In this document: piece by piece, positions 32,548-41,759 of the stretch
Numbering within the stretch: position 1 is the stretch's first letter
Layout of the letters: the number at the start of each line of letters is the position of its first letter
DNA from: Ferrovibrio sp964218355
Lineage (GTDB): Bacteria > Pseudomonadota > Alphaproteobacteria > Ferrovibrionales > Ferrovibrionaceae
Direction: 5' to 3'
DNA length: 64,000 nucleotides
NCBI RefSeq assembly: GCF_964218355.1
Contig: NZ_CAXPMC010000026.1
Span: 124,001 to 188,000 of the forward strand
The notes under the pieces: model-generated
Database searches by the model: none
Told to the model about the DNA's origin: nothing
What the model saw: only the letters and a program-made list of their open reading frames with translations
Position numbers and translations under genes: made by a program

Positions 32548-33810
32548 ATGCGCCAGTACAATCCATCAGAAATGGCGTCATTTGCCGAGAAAAACAACGA
32601 GCGCATCGCATTTGCGATCCGCGCCTCGATCTTTGGTGCATTACTGGTCTATGGAGTTTTTGCCAGGGCCACTGGCGTGAACCACGGGTCCTTTGAAGCC
32701 GCAGCGCTCATCTACGGCTTTACCACGCTACTCAGTTCTCTTTCATTCCTCTGGCCACGCCGTAGCGCCATCCTCGCATATGCCTTCATAAGCATGGACG
32801 TGGTGTGCCTGGCGGTCGTCGTTCTTTTGCTTGGAACCGGGTTCGGTCTCTCTCCACAGACGTCTGCAACGCTCCCGGTTTCTGGACTTATCTATGTTAT
32901 ACTTCTCTATGCTTCGATGAGGTACAGGCCAATTCTGGTCCTCTATGCCTCATTCCTGTTTGCGGCCAGTATCGGCCTGGGTTTTATGCTCTTTCCCCTC
33001 TCTGGAATTGGCGCCAGCGCCGCTCACGAAGAGCATCTTTCCCATTTCCAGCTTCTCAGTGCGATAGTCTTCGTCCTGGTCACTGCGATCGTTTTCATCC
33101 TGACTTACCGTTCCCGGCGTTTCCTGTCTGATGCCACTCGGAATGCTGCCCGCGCGGCTGCATTGGCCCGCTACTTTTCGCCGGATGTTTCCTCTGAACT
33201 TGTGGAGCAAAGCGCTGATACAAAAGAACATGCCCGCAGGAGGAAAGTGGCAGTGATTTTCGCAGACATTCAGCACTTCACGGCAATGTCTGAGAATATG
33301 GACCCCATGGCGCTTGGAATATTCCTGTCCGAGTTTCGTTCAAGGGTAGCGCGTTCTGCCTATGACAATGGGGGCATTATTGACAAATATATTGGGGATG
33401 CCGTGATGGCAGTTTTTGGTGCTCCCAACTCAAAACCAGATGACGCAGACCGTGCCCTTCAATGTGCCATGTCAATGGTTAAGGCGGTTTCGGAATGGTC
33501 GCGTGACAGGCGAAGCGCCGGGCTTCCGTCGATTGAGATAGCTATTGGCGCTCATTTCGGTGAGGCCTTCGTTGGTATTGTCGATGATGGTGTCATGATG
33601 GAGTACACAGTACTTGGAGACACGGTCAATGTTGCAAGCCGGCTGTCCCGGCTCCCCAGGACTCTGAATACATCATTGGTTGTCTCCGACGATCTGGTTT
33701 CGGCATGCCGAAGGCACCCGGTTTCCACCATGCTTGAGAAGGTAGATGCTCAGCACCTGCCTGGTCGTCAGAATCCGCTGGATGTATATCGACTCAGGCA
33801 GGATCAGTAA
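32548..33810 (+). CDS. Membrane-bound class III adenylate/guanylate cyclase
   Basis: A 420-residue protein. The N-terminal half has about six membrane helices (IFGALLVYGVFA, LIYGFTTLLSSLSFLW, LAYAFISMDVVCLAVVVLLLG, LIYVILLYASM, and FQLLSAIVFVLVTAIVFIL). A short linker (AALARYFSPDVSSELVEQ) leads to the cyclase domain: VAVIFADIQHFTAMSENM (first metal-binding Asp), KYIGDAVMAVFGAP (second Asp) and LGDTVNVASRLSRLP (Asn and Arg for transition-state binding). The catalytic residues therefore look complete. It would make cAMP (or cGMP) in response to a membrane signal. It stands alone between metal operons. Confidence 0.88.
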   Translation: MRQYNPSEMASFAEKNNERIAFAIRASIFGALLVYGVFARATGVNHGSFEAAALIYGFTTLLSSLSFLWPRRSAILAYAFISMDVVCLAVVVLLLGTGFGLSPQTSATLPVSGLIYVILLYASMRYRPILVLYASFLFAASIGLGFMLFPLSGIGASAAHEEHLSHFQLLSAIVFVLVTAIVFILTYRSRRFLSDATRNAARAAALARYFSPDVSSELVEQSADTKEHARRRKVAVIFADIQHFTAMSENMDPMALGIFLSEFRSRVARSAYDNGGIIDKYIGDAVMAVFGAPNSKPDDADRALQCAMSMVKAVSEWSRDRRSAGLPSIEIAIGAHFGEAFVGIVDDGVMMEYTVLGDTVNVASRLSRLPRTLNTSLVVSDDLVSACRRHPVSTMLEKVDAQHLPGRQNPLDVYRLRQDQ

Positions 33811-33913
33811 TCGGTGTGCCTTATGTCCCGTTAAAGCTCTCTGAATACTTCTGGGGTGTCAGTCAATCTGCCGGTTCACAGCCCAAGTACAAGCCTTCCA
33901 ACATAAAGACCGG

Positions 33914-35242
33914 TTACGAGCCCATCTGATGTGTCTCCGATCCGATCCAACGCCCCAGGTAAATGCGGACGAACAGCATGACCGTGCTGATTGCGATGAA
34001 TGCATACAGGACGATCATCGGATCGCTTGAAAGTTTCAGCACCGTAAAGGCGGTCAGAACCAGCCCGTCCATCCCAATTGCGGCCAGCAGGACTGCCGCC
34101 GACGCCCCCACCTCATGTCGCCGGTAGCGGAACACACCCCAGTGCACGGTCATGTCCATGACCAGATAAAAGAAAGCACCGAGTGAAGCGATCCGGCTCA
34201 GGTCGAAAAACACAGCAAGGATCGATGCCGCAACGACAGTGTACACCAGCGTGTGTCGCTGAATGGGCCCTGACATCCCAAAATGGCTATGTGGGATCAT
34301 TTTCATGTCGGTAAGCATTGCCAGCATTCGAGAGACAGCGAAGACACTTGCCAACAGGCCGGACGCCGTGGCTACAGCTGCCAGAAGTACCGTCAGCAGG
34401 AATCCTGCTGTTCCCAGCGTCGGCTTCGCCGCTTCTGCCAGGGAATAATCCCTGGCTACGACAATATCCTGAAGCTGAAGACTCGAACCTACACCGAAGG
34501 CCACGAGCAGATAAACGAACGTGCAAATTACGATGGAAATTGCAATCGCACGACCAATATTCCGATGCGGGTCGGTAACTTCTGATCCACTGTTGGTAAT
34601 TGTGGTGAACCCCTTGAAAGCCAGGATGGACAATGCCACGGAGCCTGTAAATCCCAGGGCGTCATACTCCACTCCGGTACCGCCGGCGGCCTTGAAAACA
34701 AATCCCCCGCTCCAGAGTGCTGCGATACCAAAAACAGCAATGCCGCCAATCTTCAATGCGGCCATAATCAGTGAGGCGACCCCAACAGACTGATTGCCTG
34801 CGATATTGACAAGAAAAGCAACAAGAATAATTCCGACGGACAACACCGGTATCAGCGGCCCGCCATCGATATCAAAGGGGCGGAGGACATAGGTCGAGAA
34901 TGTCCGCGCCACCAGGCTCTCGGCAATTATCATGCTGAGGGCCATGAGAAGCGATGCTCCGGCAGCAACAGCCCCTGTGCCATAGCATTTCTGCAGTATC
35001 ATTGCGATGCCGCCAGCTGATGGCCATTTATTCGCCATACGAATGTACGAGTAAGCGCTAAAGCCAGTAACAATGGCACCGGCAATGAAAGCCAAAGGAA
35101 AATATGGGCCGGCGAGTTGAGCTATCTGGCCGGTGAGAGCAAAGATTCCAGCCCCGATCATGACACCGGTGCCCATGGCAACAGCGCCGGCGAGCGTGAT
35201 CGACCCCTTTCTGTAGTTGCTCGAGTGATTGTGATCCGCCAT
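33914..35242 (-). CDS. APC-family amino acid/amine permease
   Basis: A 442-residue transporter with about twelve membrane helices. The N-terminal TM1 region has the family motif ITLAGAVAMGTGVMIGAGIFAL; FSAYSYIRMANKWPSAGGIA follows. TM6 is SVALSILAFKGFTTITNSGSEV. ATG 35242 is chosen (AGGA seven bases upstream); a TTG two codons earlier is possible. The N-terminus MADHNHSSN has two histidines. Single-gene unit, leftward, next to the copper ATPase. Substrate unknown. Confidence 0.85.
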   Translation of the reverse strand: MADHNHSSNYRKGSITLAGAVAMGTGVMIGAGIFALTGQIAQLAGPYFPLAFIAGAIVTGFSAYSYIRMANKWPSAGGIAMILQKCYGTGAVAAGASLLMALSMIIAESLVARTFSTYVLRPFDIDGGPLIPVLSVGIILVAFLVNIAGNQSVGVASLIMAALKIGGIAVFGIAALWSGGFVFKAAGGTGVEYDALGFTGSVALSILAFKGFTTITNSGSEVTDPHRNIGRAIAISIVICTFVYLLVAFGVGSSLQLQDIVVARDYSLAEAAKPTLGTAGFLLTVLLAAVATASGLLASVFAVSRMLAMLTDMKMIPHSHFGMSGPIQRHTLVYTVVAASILAVFFDLSRIASLGAFFYLVMDMTVHWGVFRYRRHEVGASAAVLLAAIGMDGLVLTAFTVLKLSSDPMIVLYAFIAISTVMLFVRIYLGRWIGSETHQMGS

Positions 35243-35384
35243 TTTCAATCCTATTAGTATGCCTGCCGAATTGCGCTAATGTCACAATTCGACACCTTGA
35301 ATAGCTTGGTTGGTCGTTCATCCGGGTGCATGGCTGTATCCTCGGACATCCCGCCATGTCATATGCATCTGGTGTCTGTCTGTC

Positions 35385-37748
35385 CTAGAACATTGATTGC
35401 GACTTAAGTCGCAGCGCATTAGCGACTACACTGACAGATGAGAGCGCCATGGCTGCCGCAGCAATAATGGGAGACAGCAACACACCGAATGAAGGATAGA
35501 GAATACCAGCTGCAATCGGTACGCCAGCAGCATTGTATATAAAGGCAAAGAATAGATTCTGCCTGATATTTCTCATTGTCGCTACGGAGAGGGTTCTTGC
35601 CCTTACAATCCCGAGCAGATCACCCTTCAGAAGGGTAACCCCGGCGCTTTCAATAGCCACATCAGTGCCGGTGCCCATGGCAATGCCAACATCTGCAGCT
35701 GCCAGTGCCGGAGCGTCGTTCACTCCATCACCGGCCATGGCGACCACTGCACCCGTGCGGCGGAGTTTATCGACTATGGCGCCTTTTTTATCCGGGAGAA
35801 CGTCAGCTTCGACTTCGTCGATTCCGAGTTCCTTTGCGACAGCCTCAGCGGTAGTACGGTTATCGCCAGTCACCATGACTACCTTTATTCCGGCTGCCTG
35901 TAGTGCGCTGAGGGCTTCCGGCGTCGATTTCTTGACTGGATCGGCGATTGCCAGAATCCCTGCCACCACCCCGTCGATGGCCACATAGATTGCCGTCGCA
36001 CCACCCTTCCGAAGTTCATCGGCCTTTCCAAGGGCATCGGACAAGGGGATTTTCATCTCATCAAGAAACTTTGAGTTTCCAATAACGACCCTGGCGCCTT
36101 GGACTGAACCGATTACGCCTTTCCCAACCGGACTGTCGAAATCAACAACTTCGACAAGGTCGAGATTCCTTTCGGTTGCAGCCTGAATAATGGCATGTGC
36201 AAGAGGGTGCTCGCTGTTCCTTTCGAGACTTGCTGCGATCCGTAGAAGATCATCCTGTCCGTATCCTGCCAGGGGCACTATCTGGGTAACAGCGGGCCGT
36301 CCCTCCGTCAGCGTTCCCGTCTTGTCGACGACGACTGTATCGATCTTCTCCAGCCGCTCAATTGCCTCTGCATTCTTGATGAGAACGCCACTTTGGGCTC
36401 CACGTCCAACACCGACCATAATCGACATCGGTGTTGCCAAGCCGAGTGCACATGGACACGCAATGATGAGCACAGAAACTGCGGCAACAAGACCATATGC
36501 CATTTGTGGCTGGGGCCCCCACACGGCCCAGACAGCAAAGGCGACAACAGCAACCAGAATAACGGCAGGTACAAACCACGCGGAGACATCATCAACCAGG
36601 CGTTGGATCGGGGCTCTGCTGCGCTGAGCCTGTGCAACCATGTGGACAATCTGCGCCAGCATCGTATCGTGACCGACTTTATCTGCGCGCATGGTAAAAC
36701 TGCCGGTTTGATTGATGGTTCCGGCAATCACCTTGCTTCCTGGCTCTTTGGTAACCGGCATTGACTCACCGGTTACTAGAGATTCATCAACATTGCATCT
36801 TCCCTCCAGGAGCTCCCCATCGACGGGGACCTTTTCTCCTGGCCTGACTCTCAGCCTGTCACCAACAGCGATCTCCTCGATGGGAATGTCTTCATCGGCT
36901 CCATTATCCTGAACACGGCGGGCGGTCTTCGGCGTTAGATCCAGCAAAGCCTTGATGGCTCCAGAGGTCTGATCCCTGGCCCGAAGCTCCAGTACCTGTC
37001 CCAGAAGTACCAGTACGGTAATTACGGCCGCTGCTTCGAAGTATACAGCGACGGCGCCATCACCCCCTCTGAAGGCACTAGGGAAGACACTTGGAAATAC
37101 TGCTGCTACAACGCTGTAGGTCCATGCAACGCCAATTCCCATGGCAATCAGCGTGAACATGTTCAGCTTTCTGTTCCGGACGGATGAGACGCCCCGCTCC
37201 AGAAACGGCCAGCCAGCCCACCATACGACCGGGGTTGCCGCGAGCAGCTGCACCCAGTTTGAGCTTTGTGGTCCAAGGAGATGTAAGCCGAAAAGATGCG
37301 GACCCATTTCCAGGACAAGAAGGGGAAGCGTTAGTATTGCACCTCCCCAGAACCGGCGAGCCATATCCTGAAGTTCGGCATTGGGGCCGGTTGCATCGGC
37401 CGCATTCTCTGGCTCCAGCGCCATACCGCAGATTGGGCATGCACCGGGTCCATTCTGGCGGATCTGCGGATGCATCGGACAGGTGTAAACTACGCCGCTC
37501 TGATCTGGCGTCTTGCCTGCGGTTTTCTGGACAGTCAGATATGTTTCCGGGGCGGCGTCGAATTTTCCCTGGCATTTCCCGCTGCAGAAGAAATACCGCT
37601 TCGCGTTATACTCTGAAGAGAATTTTGCCGCCGCTGGCTCGACTTGCATGCCGCAGACAGGGTCATGAACAGAAGACGTGCTCGGATGGTCATGAAGATG
37701 TTTGCCCGGATGGCCATGACCATGGCCCGTGTGATGACCGTTCGACAT
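35385..37748 (-). CDS. copA: Cu(I)-transporting P1B-type ATPase with YHS and metal-binding domains
   Basis: A 787-residue P-type ATPase. The N-terminus is histidine-rich (GHHTGHGHGHPGKHLHDHP), followed by a YHS domain (DPVCGMQV ... KRYFFCSGKC) and a heavy-metal-binding domain (YTCPMHPQ ... CPICGMALEP) rather than a ferredoxin-like HMA. The catalytic parts are complete: ACPCALGLATP in TM6, DKTGTLTEG, SEHPLA, and MAGDGVNDAPAL. TM7/8 carry YNAAGVPIAAG and MALSSVSVVANALRL, the Cu(I) signature of subgroup P1B-1. It exports Cu(I) from the cytoplasm. The GGAG ribosome site supports the start. A cytochrome b561 and copZ lie upstream on the same strand. Confidence 0.93.
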   Translation of the reverse strand: MSNGHHTGHGHGHPGKHLHDHPSTSSVHDPVCGMQVEPAAAKFSSEYNAKRYFFCSGKCQGKFDAAPETYLTVQKTAGKTPDQSGVVYTCPMHPQIRQNGPGACPICGMALEPENAADATGPNAELQDMARRFWGGAILTLPLLVLEMGPHLFGLHLLGPQSSNWVQLLAATPVVWWAGWPFLERGVSSVRNRKLNMFTLIAMGIGVAWTYSVVAAVFPSVFPSAFRGGDGAVAVYFEAAAVITVLVLLGQVLELRARDQTSGAIKALLDLTPKTARRVQDNGADEDIPIEEIAVGDRLRVRPGEKVPVDGELLEGRCNVDESLVTGESMPVTKEPGSKVIAGTINQTGSFTMRADKVGHDTMLAQIVHMVAQAQRSRAPIQRLVDDVSAWFVPAVILVAVVAFAVWAVWGPQPQMAYGLVAAVSVLIIACPCALGLATPMSIMVGVGRGAQSGVLIKNAEAIERLEKIDTVVVDKTGTLTEGRPAVTQIVPLAGYGQDDLLRIAASLERNSEHPLAHAIIQAATERNLDLVEVVDFDSPVGKGVIGSVQGARVVIGNSKFLDEMKIPLSDALGKADELRKGGATAIYVAIDGVVAGILAIADPVKKSTPEALSALQAAGIKVVMVTGDNRTTAEAVAKELGIDEVEADVLPDKKGAIVDKLRRTGAVVAMAGDGVNDAPALAAADVGIAMGTGTDVAIESAGVTLLKGDLLGIVRARTLSVATMRNIRQNLFFAFIYNAAGVPIAAGILYPSFGVLLSPIIAAAAMALSSVSVVANALRLKSQSMF

Positions 37749-37888
37749 TGGCTGGTCTCCGTCTTCTTTCTGCTTTGGTAATGAAAATTCTGCTTCCTGA
37801 TGATCAGTCTTGTCAAAAGATATGGTTCTTACAACCCGGATGGGGCGGAGCTGGAAAACCTGCTCCGCCGCCCGGTGCGGACTGGATG

Positions 37889-38386
37889 CTATCTCATCAT
37901 TTTCGCCATTGTTCCGTCTCTCAGAATAAACTGATGCCAGAATGCAGCCCCGATATGGCCGATCAGGGCAATGACCATGGTGTAAGCCAGAATGATGTGC
38001 AGGTTTGCTGTATCCTCAGCCAGTAGGGGATTATAGGCCTCGCCGCCGGACAAATTCAGCAGGATGTAAATGCCATTCGACCTGATTGTGGTCACCAGGC
38101 CGGTCGCCGGGATCGCAAACAGCAGCAGGTACAATCCTGTGTGAACGCTTCGTGCAGCAATTCCAATGCCGGATAGTTTCGGTCCGGACAGCCTGATTGC
38201 CGCTCGAACCATGCTCAGTGCGAGGACGATGACACCCAGTCCGAGGTGCAGCCGGCCAAGAATGAGCTTCGTGGGCCCGGGGGAAAGCTGACCACCCCAG
38301 ATGGCGATCCCGATCAGGGTAATGATTGCTGCAGCGGACATCCAGTGAAGGCTTTTCTCACTGGCTCTATAAGCAGTTCTGTTCAT
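37889..38386 (-). CDS. Cytochrome b561-family membrane protein
   Basis: A 165-residue four-helix protein. Histidines suited to haem b are on successive helices: EKSLHWMSAAAIITLIG, GRLHLGLGVIVLALSM, HTGLYLLLFAIPATGLV, and LHIILAYTMVIALIGHIGAAFWHQF. Members carry electrons across the inner membrane, from quinol or to periplasmic acceptors. Its gene begins six bases after copZ and precedes the copper ATPase, so it may help keep copper reduced or feed the periplasmic oxidation steps. Confidence 0.85.
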   Translation of the reverse strand: MNRTAYRASEKSLHWMSAAAIITLIGIAIWGGQLSPGPTKLILGRLHLGLGVIVLALSMVRAAIRLSGPKLSGIGIAARSVHTGLYLLLFAIPATGLVTTIRSNGIYILLNLSGGEAYNPLLAEDTANLHIILAYTMVIALIGHIGAAFWHQFILRDGTMAKMMR

Positions 38387-38392
38387 GATTGC

Positions 38393-38608
38393 TCAGTCCG
38401 ATCCACGGGCTGGGAGTACTTCTGCACTGAACCCAAGCGCTTTGATGATTTCGATCACCTCTTCTTCGGTTGCGGGTCCTACGACGTGCACGTGTTTCTG
38501 GCTCCGGTCGACTGTAACGCCCTCCACGCCGGCTATCCCGGAGAGACCCTCGCGGATCTTCTTCTCGCAGCCGCCACATGTCATGTTCTGTACAAAAATC
38601 CTCAGCAT
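38393..38608 (-). CDS. copZ: CopZ-like copper chaperone (HMA domain)
   Basis: A 71-residue ferredoxin-like HMA protein, MLRIFVQNMTCGGCEKKIREGL..., with the metal-binding motif M-T-C-G-G-C at residues 9-14. The rest fits the family (GVEGVTVDRSQKHVHVVG, then IIKALGFSAEVL). AGGAGAAGG upstream fixes the start; a longer frame exists but begins beyond the operator. It carries Cu(I) in the cytoplasm to the ATPase, which lacks its own HMA domain, and it heads the leftward operon under a CueR-type site. Confidence 0.92.
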   Translation of the reverse strand: MLRIFVQNMTCGGCEKKIREGLSGIAGVEGVTVDRSQKHVHVVGPATEEEVIEIIKALGFSAEVLPARGSD

Positions 38609-38640
38609 GGCCTTCTCCTGATTAGGGGAGCCCATCCTGC

Positions 38641-38664
38641 AACCTTGCCGTCTTGGAAGGTCAA
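38641..38664 (-). promoter_or_regulatory. CueR-type (MerR family) copper operator/promoter
   Basis: Leftward, TTGACCTTCCAAGACGGCAAGG followed by TT is close to the CueR box (ACCTTCC ... GGAAGGT type). ACCTT and AAGGT half-sites are present, with TTGACC as -35 and a 19-bp spacer to a weak CAGGAT -10, the spacing MerR activators need. It is 33 bases before the copZ start. No cueR gene is in the window. Confidence 0.75.
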
Positions 38665-38747
38665 GCAGGAAATGTCCGATTGATATTTCGCCAGCCCCCC
38701 CTATCGTCAGGTCATTGCTGCATGGGCACCACAGAAAGGGCATACAT

Positions 38748-39368
38748 ATGGCCGAACAGTCCATTTCCGATCATTGGGCCGGCGTATATGTCCGAAAGGC
38801 CGAAGACGAAGTGAGTTGGTTTCAGGAATCCCCGGTCAGATCTGCTGACTGGATTCGTGCAATCGCCCGGACGAGTGAAACGCCGATCATCGACATTGGC
38901 GGTGGCGCATCCAGGCTGGTGGACGCACTTGTTGCTTCCGGGTTCATGGATGTAACTGTGCTCGATGTTGCGGCTTCAGCACTTGCCAGATCAAAGGCCC
39001 GGCTGGGTGAATCGGGCAGCAAGGTCAACTGGACCGTAGCCGATATCACGGCCTGGCAACCGGAAAGAAACTATCTGGTTTGGCATGATAGGGCCGTGTT
39101 CCATTTCATGGTTGAAGAGGAACAGCGCAGCCGCTACCTCACCACAATGGATCAGGCAACTACAACCGGCAGCACCGCCATCATTGCGACTTTCGCATTG
39201 GATGGGCCTGATAAATGCAGCGGGCTCCCCGTTCAGAGATATAGCCCGGAAACTTTGGCCGCTGCCCTAGGAGACCGGTACAGGCTGGTTGGGGCTGAGT
39301 ACGAGTCGCACTCCACTCCCGGTGGCAGCTTACAGGCGTTTCAGTATAGCCGGTTCCTGAAGCTTTAG
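38748..39368 (+). CDS. SAM-dependent methyltransferase beside the copper operon
   Basis: A 206-residue class I methyltransferase with motif I PIIDIGGGASRLVDAL (around residues 46-61), motif II VTVLDVAASALARSKARLG and motif III-like NYLVWHDRAVFHFMVEEEQ. These resemble the small stress-linked methyltransferases seen with metal-resistance genes. The ATG at 38748 has AAAGGG upstream; an earlier in-frame start at 38715 would overlap the divergent copper promoter. It is divergent from copZ. The substrate is unknown. Confidence 0.82.
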   Translation: MAEQSISDHWAGVYVRKAEDEVSWFQESPVRSADWIRAIARTSETPIIDIGGGASRLVDALVASGFMDVTVLDVAASALARSKARLGESGSKVNWTVADITAWQPERNYLVWHDRAVFHFMVEEEQRSRYLTTMDQATTTGSTAIIATFALDGPDKCSGLPVQRYSPETLAAALGDRYRLVGAEYESHSTPGGSLQAFQYSRFLKL

Positions 39369-39441
39369 AGCCGCTCAGGCGTTTGGCCGTGAACGGCGGG
39401 TATCTTTCGCGATGGGCAAGACTGCCCAATAGCAGCCTTGT

Positions 39442-39630
39442 TCAGTTTGGCTTTTTCGTGGGCATACACAGCTGCCTGTAAGCTTCCGAAACGGCTGGAT
39501 GGCAACAGTCCCTCGTTTCCAGGGACTCCAGTGCCTGGAGCAGACATTCAACGATTTTTGGTCGTCTTTCGAAATCCGCTCGATGAAGAAGCCTCAGGAT
39601 TTCTGATTCAAGTGAAGGCTGCTTCTGCAT
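39442..39630 (-). CDS. 62-residue hypothetical protein of the copper island
   Basis: A small helical protein (SLESEILRLLHRADFERRPK, IVECLLQALESLETRDCCHP) with a CCHP cluster that might bind metal. GGAG seven bases before the ATG at 39630 supports translation; a GTG four codons upstream is possible. It converges on the methyltransferase gene. No family name known to me. Confidence 0.5.
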   Translation of the reverse strand: MQKQPSLESEILRLLHRADFERRPKIVECLLQALESLETRDCCHPAVSEAYRQLCMPTKKPN

Positions 39631-39844
39631 CTGGCACTCCACATCGACTTCTGAAGTTGGGTTGCTGCACGGGCTGCAGAGTGAATGCCCGGCTCACTTA
39701 TCTGTCAGCGCATCGTAGCACCTGGTTCGCCCATTGCCAAAGTACCAACCCAAACCTTCCCACGTGGGAATCTGCGGCAATCAGCCACACACGCCAGCTT
39801 TTCCCTATATTGCTTTCTCGACCGCAGGTGCTATCGTTGGCGAC

Positions 39845-40168
39845 ATGCGGTTCTGTTCACGCATCCTTGTCGCCTTCCTTGCCCTTTCTCTGATCATGAG
39901 TGGGGCAATTCAGGCCTCCTATGCTTCGGCGACAATGTCCCCGACGGGTATGAGCCGTATGACCGGACAAGATAGCGGGGACTGTGAAGGCTGCGGTTCA
40001 GCGAAAGCTGCTCCTTGCAGCATCTCCACCCAGTGCATCGCTTTCTTTGCGGTTCTTCCAGACATGCCAGTTGCCCTGGTCTATTTCCGGACCGACCAGT
40101 TCCTGAATGTGGACGTATCCCATTCTGATCGCTCTACCCGGCCAGATCCATACCCACCTCGATCCTGA
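39845..40168 (+). CDS. Secreted cysteine-containing hypothetical protein
   Basis: A 107-residue protein with a clear signal peptide (MRFCSRILVAFLALSLIMSG, then AIQASYA). The mature part begins with Met-rich sequence (MSPTGMSRMTGQ), then DSGDCEGCGSAKAAPCS, a C-x2-C-x6-C group that could bind copper. The start is chosen at the signal peptide; upstream in-frame codons would add an implausible leader. It precedes the multicopper oxidase gene by about 100 bases, so a periplasmic copper role is likely but unproved. Confidence 0.6.
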   Translation: MRFCSRILVAFLALSLIMSGAIQASYASATMSPTGMSRMTGQDSGDCEGCGSAKAAPCSISTQCIAFFAVLPDMPVALVYFRTDQFLNVDVSHSDRSTRPDPYPPRS

Positions 40169-40272
40169 TCTCTCGATAGTTACATTCAGCTGACGGTGAT
40201 CGCATTGGGATTTTTATCCCTCGATTAGCGGAACTGCGCTGAATCGGTTTTCTACAATCGAGGGATTCGTGA

Positions 40273-41727
40273 ATGAGCCATCGCGACATCGGATGGTCCT
40301 CGCGAAGCTTCAGCCGCCGGCAGGCTCTTGCTTGCCTGGCTGGGCTCGCAGCAACGGCAATGCCCGTCCGCTCTGGGCAGGCAGAAGTTGCCTCTGGCAG
40401 GACAGTCAGATCCGGCCTGCAGGAAATATTTCTGACCGCCTCCGCTGCGGATCACAACTTTTGGGCCGATTCCGGACCGGCTACCGGCATGCTGGCTTAT
40501 GACGGCAAGGTTCCGGGCCCAGTTCTCCGCGTTAAGCAGGGGAGACCTCTGCGCGTAACCCTTCATAACCGACTTGAAGATGACACAACGATTCATTGGC
40601 ATGGAATTAGGCTTCCGAATGCCATGGACGGCGTTCCTGGCCTGACACAGCCTCCGGTTCACAGCGGTGAAGCATTTGTCTACGAATTTTCTCCTCCGGA
40701 TGCAGGAACCTTCTGGTACCACCCCCATGCCAACAGCCTTCAGCAACAGGGCAGGGGACTCGCCGGTGTATTAATTGTCGAGGAAGACAGCCCGCCGGCT
40801 GTTGATCGGGATATTCATTGGGTTTTGACGGACTGGCGCCTTGACGACGAGCGCCAGATTGTCGGCGGCTTCGGGAATCCGATGGAAGCAGGAATGGCGG
40901 GCCGGATAGGCAGCCTGGTTTCCATAAATGGCAACTTCCGGCAACAGGAAGCGTTTCATGATGGCGAAATCGTCCGCCTTCGACTGATTAACGCATGTCT
41001 CGCGCGCATCATGCGGCTGGATTTCTCACGGTACAATCCGATTGTGATTGCTATCGACGGTCAACCCTGTGACCCCCATGTTCCGGTTGATGGTCGCGTG
41101 CTTCTGGGTCCGGCGATGAGGGTCGACCTGATTCTTTCAATGAATGGTAGGCCCGGTCGCCTCTACGCGATTCGGGACGACTTTTATCCTGCCCTATCCT
41201 ACGACCTGTCTGGTTTTGTCTGTATTGGCTCTCTCAGCCGGGGCCGCGCTCCCGGGGATATCGGCCAGTGGTCCCTGCCTCGCAACCCGCTTCCTGAGCC
41301 GGATCTTGCAGCGGCTGCCCGGATCGGAATCACCATCCAGGGCGGAATGATGGGGGGCATGGGTGGCATGATGGGCACAGCCTCTTCAAATGCCGCCTGG
41401 GCAATCAATGGCTCTTCCATGACAGGTGATGGTCATGCCGGAATGCGGCCGCTTGCTACATTGGAACGGCATCGTACCTATCATTTATCAATCAGTAATG
41501 ACACCGCCTGGTGGCATCCCATGCACCTCCACGGTCTCAGTTTTCTCGTACTGAAGAAGAATGGGGAAAGTGTACCGCATCGAAAGTGGGCGGATACCGT
41601 TCTGCTTGCGCCGCGGGATCTCGTTGAAATTGCCTTTGTTGCCGACAACCCGGGCGACTGGATGTTCCACTGTCATGTCACTGATCACCAGAAATCCGGG
41701 TTGATGACTGTCCTTCGCATCACCTGA
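40273..41727 (+). CDS. Tat-exported multicopper oxidase
   Basis: A 484-residue multicopper oxidase. A twin-arginine signal is present (SFSRRQALACLAGLAA). The four copper-binding blocks are complete: HWHGIRLPN, WYHPHANS, HPMHLHGLSF and FHCHVTDHQKSGLM, giving the type 1 Cys-His pair and the trinuclear centre. A Met-rich loop (QGGMMGGMGGMMG) near residue 360 recalls the CueO copper-binding loop. It would oxidise Cu(I) to less toxic Cu(II) in the periplasm. GAGGGA lies before the ATG. It heads a rightward run with DUF411 and thioredoxin-like genes. Confidence 0.92.
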   Translation: MSHRDIGWSSRSFSRRQALACLAGLAATAMPVRSGQAEVASGRTVRSGLQEIFLTASAADHNFWADSGPATGMLAYDGKVPGPVLRVKQGRPLRVTLHNRLEDDTTIHWHGIRLPNAMDGVPGLTQPPVHSGEAFVYEFSPPDAGTFWYHPHANSLQQQGRGLAGVLIVEEDSPPAVDRDIHWVLTDWRLDDERQIVGGFGNPMEAGMAGRIGSLVSINGNFRQQEAFHDGEIVRLRLINACLARIMRLDFSRYNPIVIAIDGQPCDPHVPVDGRVLLGPAMRVDLILSMNGRPGRLYAIRDDFYPALSYDLSGFVCIGSLSRGRAPGDIGQWSLPRNPLPEPDLAAAARIGITIQGGMMGGMGGMMGTASSNAAWAINGSSMTGDGHAGMRPLATLERHRTYHLSISNDTAWWHPMHLHGLSFLVLKKNGESVPHRKWADTVLLAPRDLVEIAFVADNPGDWMFHCHVTDHQKSGLMTVLRIT

Positions 41728-41759
41728 CCGCCGCTCTCAGTAACCAATGGAGATACGTC

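Noticed and set aside
37843..37875. GGCGGAG...CTCCGCC hairpin between cytochrome b561 and the copper ATPase as a terminator
   Set aside because: No T run on either strand and the genes appear to form one unit; left as an unclassified dyad.
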